Below are positions 56,070 through 64,000 of a stretch of 64,000 nt of DNA, piece by piece. The stretch's first letter is position 1; each line of letters begins with the position of its first letter. The translations under genes were made by a program, and so were the position numbers. The stretch lies in assembly GCA_963701445.1 (NCBI GenBank), contig CAVPAM010000009.1, forward strand, positions 1-64,000. Direction: 5' to 3'. Source of the DNA: CAKZLS01 sp963701445 (lineage in GTDB: Bacteria > Pseudomonadota > Alphaproteobacteria > Rhodospirillales > Defluviicoccaceae). The notes beneath the pieces were generated by a model that saw only the letters and a list, made by a program, of their open reading frames with translations, was not told where the DNA came from and did not search any database.

Positions 56070-56405
56070 ATTCCCCACCCAACCAATCCGAACGCAAGTC
56101 ATTCGGACTAAGCCTACAGTTCGTCGCCGACCCATTTGGGTCAACCACATTTTTCTCCCCCGGACCAAACGGCCGGGTAGCATTGTTACGCCCTATCCTA
56201 TCGGGATTTCAGACCGTAATCTAGCTAACATGAGCGAAATTTAATGAAAAGAATTTTCTTTCGCATTCGCAGCATCCCGCCGCGCGATCCCGAGCATTCT
56301 GAATTCGCAATGTTTTAGGCGCCGTGCGGACTGCGGGTTGATTTTCCCCTACGTCGCGGCAATGATGCCGGATGTTGTGGGTGCGAGATCTAAGAGGAAA
56401 CTCGA
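56070..56405. promoter_or_regulatory. Divergent intergenic region between coxB and the DUF420 unit
   Basis: 336 bp with no gene. It separates the minus-strand coxB operon from the plus-strand unit starting at 56406, so it should hold at least two promoters. The centre (about 56200-56270) is A+T-richer, with AGCTAACATGAGCGAAATTTAATG. I cannot pick convincing -35/-10 pairs or an operator. An AGAGGAAA ribosome-binding site at 56391-56398 serves the small downstream gene. Confidence 0.4.
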
Positions 56406-56492
56406 ATGAATAAGTGGGTATTGGCGGCGATCCTGGCGGCGGCGGCGTTGTTCATGTACGTCAGTATCTTCGTCAAGGTCGGTTCGGGTTAG
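56406..56492 (+). CDS. 28-residue single-span membrane protein
   Basis: MNKWVLAAILAAAALFMYVS begins a 28-residue protein ending IFVKVGSG; one membrane helix fills most of it. A good AGAGGAAA ribosome-binding site lies 7 nt upstream, and it opens the unit with DUF420 and the heme-copper-oxidase-like gene. Short single-span proteins often accompany oxidase genes as assembly or accessory subunits. The identity is unknown. Confidence 0.65.
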   Translation: MNKWVLAAILAAAALFMYVSIFVKVGSG

Positions 56493-56536
56493 GTTTGAAA
56501 TTTTTCCTGGGATTTTAGCCTTGAAAGCTCCCCCGC

Positions 56537-57001
56537 ATGCTTGAGATTACCGATCTTCCCCACCTCAACGCCACCCTGAACGGCGCGACGATCCTGTTCC
56601 TGGCCGGCGGGCTCTACTTTATTCTCAACGGCGAGCGCGAGCGTCACCGCGCCTGCATGATCGCGGCGCTGGTTGTGTCGGTGGCCTTTCTCGCCAGCTA
56701 TCTGACGTATCATTTCAACTCCGGGCTGGCGAAGTTCGGAGGGGAAGGCCTGATCCGCCCCATCTACTTCACGATTCTCATCATCCACATTCTGGTCGCC
56801 GCGGTGATCACCCCCCTTGTGCCGTTGACCGCGTATTGGGCCTTGACCGAACAGTTCGCGCGCCACAAACGGATCGCCCGATGGACATGGCCGCTGTGGA
56901 TGTTCGTCGCCGTTTCCGGCGTTGTCGTCTACGTCATGGCCATCCACCTTTACCCCGATCCCGCGGGACCCTACGTCCATGGCGCCTCCGCCCATGGGTA
57001 A
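56537..57001 (+). CDS. DUF420 membrane protein (CtaM-like)
   Basis: 154 residues, four helices. The DUF420 signature is clear: LPHLNATLNGATILFLAGGLYFI, YLTYHF, then HILVAAVITPLVPLTAYWAL and RIARWTWPLWMFVAVSGVVVYVM with conserved His in positions typical for heme or copper contact. In Gram-positive bacteria CtaM assists heme A oxidase maturation. The context here supports an oxidase-assembly role. It overlaps the next gene by 8 bp. Confidence 0.9.
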   Translation: MLEITDLPHLNATLNGATILFLAGGLYFILNGERERHRACMIAALVVSVAFLASYLTYHFNSGLAKFGGEGLIRPIYFTILIIHILVAAVITPLVPLTAYWALTEQFARHKRIARWTWPLWMFVAVSGVVVYVMAIHLYPDPAGPYVHGASAHG

Positions 57002-58424
57002 CGCCATTCCCGCGCCGCGCCTCCACGCGCGGTCGACCCCGAACACGACCCCGGCGGCACCGGGCGGAGCCTTCGGGAGCGCGGTCTTCCAGGACAGGGC
57101 CTTCCGGCGGGAGCTTTGGGCATGGTCGGCGGTGGCCATCGGAGCGCTCGCGATCGCCGGGGTGTTCGCCGCCCTGCTCGCGATCTCCCGCATTCCCGGT
57201 GTCGAGACGATCTTCCCCTGGCCGCTCGAGTTTTTCCGCAAGGGCCTCGTCATCCACGTGATATTTTCGTTCGTGGTCTGGTTCCTCGCGGTGTTCGGCG
57301 CCCTGCTCCAGTTGGCGGCGGGCCAGTCGGCGCAACGGGAAATTCGCCACGCCTGGCTAGGCAAACTCGCCGTCATGGGGATGGCGGCGGCGTTTCCGCT
57401 GCTGTTCATCCCCGCGCTGATGGATCGTGGCGAGCCCACCCTGAACAACTACATCCCCGTCATCATCGATCCGCTCTATTACGCCGGACTGGCCGTGATG
57501 GCCGTTTCCATGACCCTGGCGGTGACGCGGCTGTTTTTGAATCGCCCTACTCTATCGGCGAGCACGCCCCTGGCGGCGCCGATGGCGGGCGCCGGCGTTA
57601 TTTTCCTCGTGGCCCTGGTCTGTTTCGGCCTGGCGTTCGGCGAACTGGCCGGCCAGTCCCCCTCGTACACCTTCAACGAGGAACTGTTCTGGGGCGGCGG
57701 CCACATCCTGCAGTTTCTGAATACCCTGCTCATGCTGGTGGGTTGGAGTATCCTGGCCACGTCGGCATCGGGCCGTCCCGTTCCGGGCCGGGCCGTCATG
57801 TTGACCGCCACCGCGCTGCTGGTGCTGTCCGCGTTCGCGGGACCTCTGTTCTATGGCGTGTACGAGCCCTTTTCCGCCGCGCAGACCGACGCCTTCACCA
57901 ATCTGCAGTATGCGCTGGCGGTACCGCCGGTCCTGGTGGCCGTGGGCGCGCTCGCGTGGATCCGCCGACCGCTCCCCTGGGCGAAACCCGCCTTCCTGTG
58001 CCTTGTGGCGTCCATGGCGGTGTTTGGCGCCGGCGGCATCCTCGGACTGTTCGTGGACGGAGCGGATACCCGCACGCCCGCCCACTACCACGGCGTCATC
58101 GCCGGGGTTTCCCTGGTTTTCATGGGACTGTTCTATGAAGTGTTTCTCCCGGTCCTCGGGCGGCCGCTCGCACGTGGAAAAACGATCTACGCGCAGATAT
58201 GGTTGTTCGCCGGCGGACAATTCGCGGCCTGCATCGGGCTGTTCCTGGCCGGCGGCTTCGGCGCTCCGCGCAAGACGGCCGGCGATGCCCAGGGACTGGA
58301 GGGAATCGGCGCCATCGCCGGCATGACGCTGAACGGCGTGGGCGCGCTGTTCGCCGTGATCGGCGGTATCCTGTTCATCTGGCTGGTGGCCAAGGCCCTG
58401 CTGCGGACCCCGGAAACAATTTAG
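56994..58424 (+). CDS. Heme-copper-oxidase subunit I-like membrane protein
   Basis: About 476 residues, about 12 helices. A His in GLVIHVIFSFVVWFLAVFG (helix II-like), a His in ELFWGGGHILQFLNTLLML (helix VI-like) and the pair in PAHYHGVIAGVSLVFMGLFYE (helix X-like, compare AHFHYVM in CoxA) are present. The HH pair of helix VII that completes CuB in CoxA (AHHMF) is not seen. So heme binding is plausible but oxygen reduction is doubtful. ATG 56994 overlaps the DUF420 stop; ATG 56979 is an alternative. Confidence 0.82.
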   Translation: MGNAIPAPRLHARSTPNTTPAAPGGAFGSAVFQDRAFRRELWAWSAVAIGALAIAGVFAALLAISRIPGVETIFPWPLEFFRKGLVIHVIFSFVVWFLAVFGALLQLAAGQSAQREIRHAWLGKLAVMGMAAAFPLLFIPALMDRGEPTLNNYIPVIIDPLYYAGLAVMAVSMTLAVTRLFLNRPTLSASTPLAAPMAGAGVIFLVALVCFGLAFGELAGQSPSYTFNEELFWGGGHILQFLNTLLMLVGWSILATSASGRPVPGRAVMLTATALLVLSAFAGPLFYGVYEPFSAAQTDAFTNLQYALAVPPVLVAVGALAWIRRPLPWAKPAFLCLVASMAVFGAGGILGLFVDGADTRTPAHYHGVIAGVSLVFMGLFYEVFLPVLGRPLARGKTIYAQIWLFAGGQFAACIGLFLAGGFGAPRKTAGDAQGLEGIGAIAGMTLNGVGALFAVIGGILFIWLVAKALLRTPETI

Positions 58425-58509
58425 CGCGCGAAACGATTTGCGGTTATAGTGGCCGCCGCCCGCGCAAGCGGGCACGAGAAGAGGCCAGAACGAAAAAAGA
58501 GGAGAGAGG

Positions 58510-59439
58510 GTGTCAAACGCCCGTTTAGAGCCGGTGGACGCCATCAAGGTGGCGACGGCCAGGCCCGAACCAAGGTTCCAGATCAAGGATTACGCGCTGC
58601 TGCTCAAACCGCGGGTGATGTCGCTCGTGGTGTTCACGGCGCTCGTGGGCATGGTTCTGGCCCCGGCCAGCATTCATCCCGTGACCGGTCTGGCGGCCAT
58701 CCTGTGCATCGCGCTCGGAGCCGGCGCGGCCGGCGCCATCAATATGTGGTACGACCGCGACATCGACCGCGACATGGCGCGCACCATGAACCGGCCGCTG
58801 CCCGCCGGTCGAATGCAGCCGCGGGCCGCGCTGGTGTATGGCGTCACCCTCGCGGTGGGCTCGGTGGCGGCCATGGCCTACCTGGTCAACCTCCTCGCGG
58901 CCGGATTGCTGACGCTGACCATCACCTACTATGTCTTCCTCTACACCATGTGGCTGAAACGGCGCACGCCGCAGAACATCGTCATCGGCGGCGCGGCCGG
59001 GGCGCTGCCGCCGATGATCGGCTGGGCGTCCGCCACCGGAGATGTGGGAGTGGGCGCGATTTGCCTGTTCGCCATCATTTTCCTGTGGACGCCGCCTCAT
59101 TCGTGGGCACTGGCGCTGTTTCGCCGGGGCGACTACGAGAACGCCGGGGTGCCGATGATGCCGGTGGTCGCCGGAGAACGGTCGACCCGGATCCAGATGC
59201 TCGTCTACACCCTTCTCCTGCTCCCGGTGACGCTGTCGCCGGTGGCGGTGGGCATGTCGGGCGCGCTCTACGGCGCGTCGGCGGTGGTGCTGGGGGGCCT
59301 GTTTCTGAGACACGCCATCAAGGTCTGGCGGGATCCCGATCCGGCGGTGGCGCGGGCCATGTTCTTTTTCAGCATTCTCTACCTGTTCCTGATCTTCGTC
59401 GCCCTGCTCGCCGATCGCGCGTTCGGCGCGCTGCTGTAG
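58510..59439 (+). CDS. ctaB: Protoheme IX farnesyltransferase (heme O synthase)
   Basis: 309 residues, GTG start after a GGAGAGAG site. Eight or nine helices. It farnesylates heme B to heme O, the first step toward heme A for the aa3 oxidase. The Mg-prenyl-diphosphate motif NMWYDRDID (about 78) is intact with RTMNRPLPAG, and the second motif is DYENAGVPMMPVV. It ends 8 bp before the M32 peptidase gene. It is placed outside the cox operon, on the divergent side. Confidence 0.97.
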   Translation: MSNARLEPVDAIKVATARPEPRFQIKDYALLLKPRVMSLVVFTALVGMVLAPASIHPVTGLAAILCIALGAGAAGAINMWYDRDIDRDMARTMNRPLPAGRMQPRAALVYGVTLAVGSVAAMAYLVNLLAAGLLTLTITYYVFLYTMWLKRRTPQNIVIGGAAGALPPMIGWASATGDVGVGAICLFAIIFLWTPPHSWALALFRRGDYENAGVPMMPVVAGERSTRIQMLVYTLLLLPVTLSPVAVGMSGALYGASAVVLGGLFLRHAIKVWRDPDPAVARAMFFFSILYLFLIFVALLADRAFGALL

Positions 59440-59447
59440 TCCGCCAC

Positions 59448-60948
59448 ATGAGCCGGACGGCATACCAGCGGCTGGAAGACCGCTTTCGCCGCATTCTTGC
59501 CCTCGGCGACGTGGAGGCCGTCCTGCACTGGGACCTGGCGACGATGATGCCCAGGGGAGGCGCCGCCGCGCGGAGCGATCAACTCGCGCTTCTCAAGTCC
59601 ATGCGCCACGGCATGATCACCGCCCCGGACATGGGGGATCTCCTCGACTCCGCCGACGCCGAGCCGGACGCGGGGCCTTGGGAAAAATCCAATCTCCGCG
59701 AGATGCGCCGCACCTGGACGCATGCCACCGCGCTGACCGAACATCAGGTGGAGGCCCTGTCGCGGGCGGTGTCGGCGTGCGAAACCAAATGGCGGTCGGC
59801 GCGGGCCGACGGCGACTTCGCCGCCGTCCTACCGGAGCTGGAAACCGTGGTGGCGCTGGTCCGCGAAACCGCCGCCGCGAAATCGGAGAGGCTCGGCCTG
59901 TCTCCCTACGACGCGCTGCTGGACGAATACGAACCGGAAGGCCGCGCGAGCGACATCGACCGCGTGTTCGGCGATCTCGAGTCGTTCCTGCCGGACTTTC
60001 TCGCCACCGTTCTCGATCATCAGGCCCGGACGAGCACACCGCACGCGCCGGAAGGGCCGTTCCCGGTGGACAAACAGCGCGACCTCGGCGTGCGTTTCAT
60101 GGAGCGCCTGGGGTTCGACTTCAATCACGGCCGGCTCGACGTCAGTCTCCATCCGTTCTGCGGCGGCACGCCCGACGACGTTCGCATCACCACCCGCTAC
60201 GACGAAACCGATTTCACCTCCGCGCTCATGGGGGTGCTGCACGAGACCGGCCACGCCCTCTACGAACGCGGCCTGCCCGCGCGGTGGCGCGGCCAGCCGG
60301 TGGGGCAGTCCCGGGGCATGGCCGTCCACGAAAGCCAATCCCTGCTCATCGAGATGCAGGTCTGCCGGTCGCGGGAGTTTCTCGGTTTCGCCGCGCCGAT
60401 CATGAGAAGCGTGCTCGCCGGAAGCGGACCGGCATGGGAGGCGGACAACCTCTACCGTCTGTACACCCGGGTCGAGCCCGGGTTCATTCGGGTGGACGCC
60501 GACGAGGTCACCTACCCCGCCCACGTGATCCTCCGCTACAACCTCGAACGCGCCATGATCGCCGGCGAGATGGAACCGGCCGACCTGCCCGCCGCCTGGA
60601 ACGAGGGCATGCGGCGGCTTCTCGGCCTGACACCTCCCAACGACCGGCTCGGGTGTCTTCAGGACATCCACTGGTACGACGGCGCCTGGGGATACTTCCC
60701 GACCTACACCCTGGGGGCCATGACCGCCGCCCAGTTCTTCGACGCCGCCGTCCGCGCCGAACCGGCCATCGAACCGGGAATCGCCAACGGCGATTTCATG
60801 CCGCTCGTGGGCTGGCTGCGGAGCAACATCCATGGCAAGGGCTCGCTGCTGTCCACCGCGCGACCTCCTGATCGAGGCGACCGGCCGCCCCCTGGATCCG
60901 GAAACCTTCAAGGCGCACCTGAAACGGCGGTATACGAACGCCGATTGA
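59448..60948 (+). CDS. M32-family carboxypeptidase, one C-terminal frame shift
   Basis: About 500 residues once corrected. It is a zinc metallocarboxypeptidase (Taq/Pfu type). The zinc motif HETGHALYE lies at about residue 265, with third ligand Glu in HESQSLLIEMQ about 30 residues on. GTPDDVRITTRYDETDF precedes it and RLYTRVEPGFIRVDADEVTYPAHVILRYNLE follows, as in the family. Near 60861 the frame shifts +1 (ACCGCGCGACC). Removing one base gives DLLIEATGRPLDPETFKAHL and a stop at 60946-60948. Confidence 0.93.
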
Positions 60949-60957
60949 CCGTCGGCG

Positions 60958-61485
60958 CTACAGCGTCAAGCCGAGAAACAGGACATCGTCGATGGGATTG
61001 GCGACGTAGGGTTCGATGTCCACAAAACCGAGGGACCGGTAGAGCGCCACCGCCGCCGTCATGCGTTTGAGTGTGTCCAGTTTCATGACGCGGTAGCCTC
61101 GATCCCGCGCCCAGGCGATGGACAGTGCCGCGAGATGGCGGCCCAGACCGGCGCCGTGGCAACCCGGATCCACCCACAGCCGCTTCATTTCGCAGACCGC
61201 GGGTTCCGCCAACGGCTTCACGGCAATGACGCCCATGGCCGTGCCCTCGTCCGCGCCACCCCCGGTGGACCTCGCCAGCCAGATGGCTCCGGAAGGCGGG
61301 GCGTAGACGCCGGGCAGGCCGGCAAGCTCGGCATCGAATCCTTGAAAACAGAACGTGTGGTCGAAGGTGGCCTCGAACCACCGCGCATAGTCGAGGAACA
61401 GGCGCTTGACCTCCGGCATGTCCCCGGGATCGCCGGTTTCGACAATGGACCAGTTCTTCCAAGGCTCGATCGGCCCGGTGGACAT
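60958..61485 (-). CDS. GNAT-family N-acetyltransferase
   Basis: 175 residues. The acetyl-CoA pyrophosphate loop is RLWVDPGCHGAGLGRHLAAL (about 103-122), followed by AVALYRSLGFVDIEPY near the end. The substrate is unknown. It converges with the M32 gene, with 9 bp between the stop codons. Confidence 0.9.
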   Translation of the reverse strand: MSTGPIEPWKNWSIVETGDPGDMPEVKRLFLDYARWFEATFDHTFCFQGFDAELAGLPGVYAPPSGAIWLARSTGGGADEGTAMGVIAVKPLAEPAVCEMKRLWVDPGCHGAGLGRHLAALSIAWARDRGYRVMKLDTLKRMTAAVALYRSLGFVDIEPYVANPIDDVLFLGLTL

Positions 61486-61639
61486 TGCTCGCGCCCTTCC
61501 CGTCGTTCACTCACGCCGCCCAGCAATACTCCAATCGCATCCCGGCGCCCAAGCACTCTTGCCGGTTATGGGAAAGTGGGAGACACTCCGCGCTCGCGCG
61601 GTTTCAGGGCCGCTGTCGCGAGGGGGCGGGGACACGAAC

Positions 61640-62266
61640 GTGAAGGCAGTGGAATTTACCCGATGGTTCCTGGCGGTTTTTTTCCCGGCGGTGGCCATTT
61701 TCTACACCGTCCGGATTCTCGCGGAAAAGGCGCGGACCGGGACGTCGCCGGTATTTTCCGGCACGCCCGGCACGACCCATTTCGCCACCCACCTGACGTT
61801 CCGGGTGTTTCGGGTGGCCATCCTCGTGGTGTGCTGCGCGCGCCTGGCGTGGCCCGGTGTCGATATCTATCTCGTGCCAATCCCGATGCTTGCGCATCCG
61901 GCCGTCCTTCTGACCGGCAACGCCCTGCTGCTGGCGAGCTTCACGGCGGTTCTCTACATCCATTTCTACATGGGAAAGGACTGGCGATCGGGCACCCGGC
62001 AAGGCGGCGAACCCAGGCTGATCACGTCGGGCCCGTTCGCCTTCTCGCGAAACCCCATGATGCTAGCGGTGATCGCCGCTCAACTCGGCTTGTTTCTGGC
62101 GCTGCCATCCCTGTTCACCCTTGTCTGTCTGGCGGCGGGTCTCTGGGCGGTTCCGGCCCAGGTCCGCGAGGAAGAGCATCTGCTCGGAGCACGCCACGGG
62201 CCGGCCTACGAGGCCTATGCCACGCGAACGCCACGGTGGCTCGGGAGCCCTCGGCCGCCGAAGTAG
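61640..62266 (+). CDS. Isoprenylcysteine-carboxyl-methyltransferase-like (ICMT/PEMT) membrane protein
   Basis: About 208 residues with four or five helices. The SAM-site motif of this membrane methyltransferase family is visible in RLITSGPFAFSRNPMMLAV (about 135-153) and VREEEHLLGARHGPAYEAYATRTPRWL near the C-terminus. The bacterial substrate is unknown. GTG 61640 is chosen because G-rich sequence precedes it and the first helix starts at once; ATG 61568 is an alternative. Confidence 0.8.
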   Translation: MKAVEFTRWFLAVFFPAVAIFYTVRILAEKARTGTSPVFSGTPGTTHFATHLTFRVFRVAILVVCCARLAWPGVDIYLVPIPMLAHPAVLLTGNALLLASFTAVLYIHFYMGKDWRSGTRQGGEPRLITSGPFAFSRNPMMLAVIAAQLGLFLALPSLFTLVCLAAGLWAVPAQVREEEHLLGARHGPAYEAYATRTPRWLGSPRPPK

Positions 62267-62297
62267 GTCCAATACCAACCACCGCGAGCACGCCGCC

Positions 62298-63254
62298 ATG
62301 ACCCTGAGCATCGTCTTCCTCGACCGCGACACCCTGCCCCCCGAGACCATCGTGCGTCCCCCCGCCTTCGATCACCATTGGACCGAGTACGATCGCACAA
62401 CTCCGGACCAGGTGGCCGAACGCGTCGCCGGCGCCGACATCGTCATTACCAACAAGGCGCCGCTCCGCCGCGAGACCATCGAAAAGGCGGCGCGCCTGAA
62501 AATGATCGCCGTGGCCGCCACCGGGACCGACATCGTCGACATCGCGTGCTGCCGCGCGCGCGGGATCGTCGTTTCCAACATCCGCGGGTACGCCATCCAT
62601 ACGGTGCCGGAGCACGTCTTCGCGCTGATCCTGGCGTTGCGCCGCAGCCTGTTCGCCTACCGCGACGCGGTCAGGCGCGGCCGCTGGCGGGAAGCCGCCC
62701 AGTTCTGCTTCTTTGACTTCCCCATCCACGACCTGCATGGAAGCCGGCTGGGTATCGTCGGCGAGGGCGCCATCGGCCAGGCGGTGGCGGAGATCGCCAA
62801 GGCGTTCGGCATGATCCCGATGTTCGCCGCCCACAAGGGCCGTACCGGCCTCGGTCCGCTCTACACCCCGTGGGACGAGGTATTGGAGACCAGCGACGTC
62901 ATCACCCTGCATTGCCCGCTCACGCCGGCCACGCGCGACATGATCGCCCTGCCCGAATTCAAGGCGATGAGGCGCCGGCCGCTGATCGTCAATACCGCGC
63001 GTGGCGGCCTGATCGACGAGGCCGCCCTGGTCACGGCCCTCAAGGACGGCCTGATCGCGGGCGCCGCCATCGACGTGCTCCCCACCGAACCGCCGGCCGA
63101 CGACCACCCTTTCCTCGCACTCATGGACCGGCCCGACTTTATCCTCACCCCCCACGTGGCGTGGGCCAGCCGCGAGGCCATCCAGACGCTCGCCGATCAG
63201 TTAATGGACAACATCGAGGCGTTCGTCGCCGGAAACCCCGCCAATCCGGTCTGA
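62298..63254 (+). CDS. D-2-hydroxyacid dehydrogenase (glycerate dehydrogenase-like)
   Basis: 318 residues. The NAD-binding GIVGEGAIGQAVAEIAKAFGM (about 151-171) has Glu where GxGxxG members have a small residue, but the fold is normal. Catalytic residues are Arg in VNTARGGLIDE (about 236), Glu in DVLPTEPPADD (about 265) and His in TPHVAWAS (about 287). The enzyme reduces or oxidises small 2-oxo/2-hydroxy acids such as hydroxypyruvate. Intact. Confidence 0.93.
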   Translation: MTLSIVFLDRDTLPPETIVRPPAFDHHWTEYDRTTPDQVAERVAGADIVITNKAPLRRETIEKAARLKMIAVAATGTDIVDIACCRARGIVVSNIRGYAIHTVPEHVFALILALRRSLFAYRDAVRRGRWREAAQFCFFDFPIHDLHGSRLGIVGEGAIGQAVAEIAKAFGMIPMFAAHKGRTGLGPLYTPWDEVLETSDVITLHCPLTPATRDMIALPEFKAMRRRPLIVNTARGGLIDEAALVTALKDGLIAGAAIDVLPTEPPADDHPFLALMDRPDFILTPHVAWASREAIQTLADQLMDNIEAFVAGNPANPV

Positions 63255-63288
63255 CCGGCGTTGCCCGGAGAACGAATTCTTCGAGGGA

Positions 63289-64000
63289 TCACTCCGCCTC
63301 GCGGCCGGGCTCGGCCTTGCGGTAGAGGGCCCATCGCAGATCGAACGCCGGGTATCGCAACCGGATCTTGTCCGGGACGAGGCCGAGCGCCCTTGGCAAC
63401 CAGCCCCCCCAGTTCAGGGAGGCCGCCTTGTACTCCATGAGAGACTTGATATGCGCTCCCATGATGTATTTTTTGGGTGTTCCGCTCGCGATCCGGACGA
63501 AACCATGGCGGCCGAGCAGAGTGTCCAGATCGTCCCGCGCGAACCAGTGAAGGACGCTGGGAGGACTGTATTCGTGCCACGTCTTGCCGAAAACCCGGGC
63601 CGGTAGACTGCGCCTGTCCCAATATTCGATCAGGCAACAGCCATCCGGCTTGGTCGCCTTCGCGACGGCGGACATCGCCGCCGTCAGATCGTAAAAATGG
63701 CCGATGACCTGGACCATGCTGACAAGGTCGAAGCGGTCCTCGGCCTCGAAGTTCTCGAGCGTGCCGCACCGGACATCGACGCCGACATGCTCGCGGCCGT
63801 ATCGGGCCATCCGCGCGTTCGGTTCGAGTCCCATGCCCGACCATCCGTGATCGACCAGACCCCTGAGCAGGAAACCCGACGCGGCGCCGATGTCGAGGAC
63901 CCGCCCCGCCGGCATGTGTCGCGCAAGAATCTCCGCGTACCGCCCGCCATGTTCGATCACGATATCCGAAAGCCGCAGGTAGTCCGGATAGCCCGCGCCA
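63289..64000 (-). CDS. SAM-dependent methyltransferase, cut by the window edge
   Basis: At least 237 residues; the frame stays open to the window end (GAGYPDYLRLSDIVIEHGG), so the N-terminus is outside. Motif I is VLDIGAASGFLLRGL, followed by GLEPNARMARYG, and FDLVSMVQVIGHFYDL is the post-I acidic segment. This is a ubiE/UbiG-like class I fold. Methyltransferases of this form often modify sugars or lipids in surface-polysaccharide clusters; no such context can be checked here. Confidence 0.85.
   Translation of the reverse strand, partial: GAGYPDYLRLSDIVIEHGGRYAEILARHMPAGRVLDIGAASGFLLRGLVDHGWSGMGLEPNARMARYGREHVGVDVRCGTLENFEAEDRFDLVSMVQVIGHFYDLTAAMSAVAKATKPDGCCLIEYWDRRSLPARVFGKTWHEYSPPSVLHWFARDDLDTLLGRHGFVRIASGTPKKYIMGAHIKSLMEYKAASLNWGGWLPRALGLVPDKIRLRYPAFDLRWALYRKAEPGREAE

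Noticed and set aside
1..64000. CRISPR array, rRNA operon or replication origin
   Set aside because: No regularly spaced direct repeats, no rRNA-like sequence and no DnaA-box cluster were seen.

Overview
This window is high-GC bacterial DNA. The gene content suggests an alphaproteobacterium, probably Rhodospirillales-like: an aa3-type cox operon with ctaG, DUF983 and DUF420, a class I PHA synthase, an Mla-type lipid ABC transporter with an auxiliary lipoprotein, and GAGGAGCGGAGCG-type palindromic repeats. I cannot name the genus.

Layout. (1) 8-4500: an IS1182-family element with perfect 18-bp terminal inverted repeats, the remnant of a NodU/CmcH-type carbamoyltransferase cut at both ends, and an IS1380-family transposase. 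(2) 4592-9119: housekeeping and accessory genes: metallophosphoesterase, CDP-alcohol phosphatidyltransferase, LysE exporter, copper-chaperone-like HMA protein, HTH regulator plus partner, DUF938 methyltransferase. (3) 9531-31655: the main feature, a co-directional and mostly overlapping run of 18 genes for an extracellular-type contractile injection system (eCIS, phage-tail-like). It holds sheath, tube, gp26-like zinc-ribbon baseplate protein, Pro-rich protein, DUF4255 cap, AAA+ ATPase, a small conserved protein, a DUF4157 protein, LysM and tube-like hub proteins, gpD/gpV/PAAR spike parts, gp25, two J-like baseplate proteins, a tail protein I-like protein and a DUF6519 protein. A polytopic membrane protein with a nucleotide-binding-like C-terminal domain follows. 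(4) 33660-37543: tRNA-Thr(GGT), a small basic protein, murA, hisG, hisD. (5) 37634-41206: an unrecognised 1190-residue protein on the minus strand, then a 736-bp intergenic stretch with palindromic repeats and an AT-rich island. (6) 41943-47343 (minus strand): SpoIIE-type phosphatase, STAS protein, then MlaE, MlaF, MlaD and a lipoprotein. (7) 47612-50593: a CHAD protein and phaC, convergent. (8) 50777-60948: DUF2189, then cytochrome c oxidase (coxB-coxA-ctaG-coxC-DUF983, minus strand) divergent from a 28-residue membrane protein, DUF420, a heme-copper-oxidase-like protein, ctaB and an M32 carboxypeptidase. (9) 60958-64000: GNAT, an isoprenylcysteine-methyltransferase-like protein, a 2-hydroxyacid dehydrogenase and a partial methyltransferase.

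Data quality matters here. Between 22.2 and 28.9 kb the three large baseplate genes carry about 22 single-base frame shifts, nearly all +1. hisD carries three; phaC, the M32 peptidase, and probably ctaG and the SpoIIE gene carry one each. Protein-level conservation continues straight through each shift and the local contexts recur, so consensus errors are more likely than gene decay, though decay is not excluded for the eCIS baseplate.
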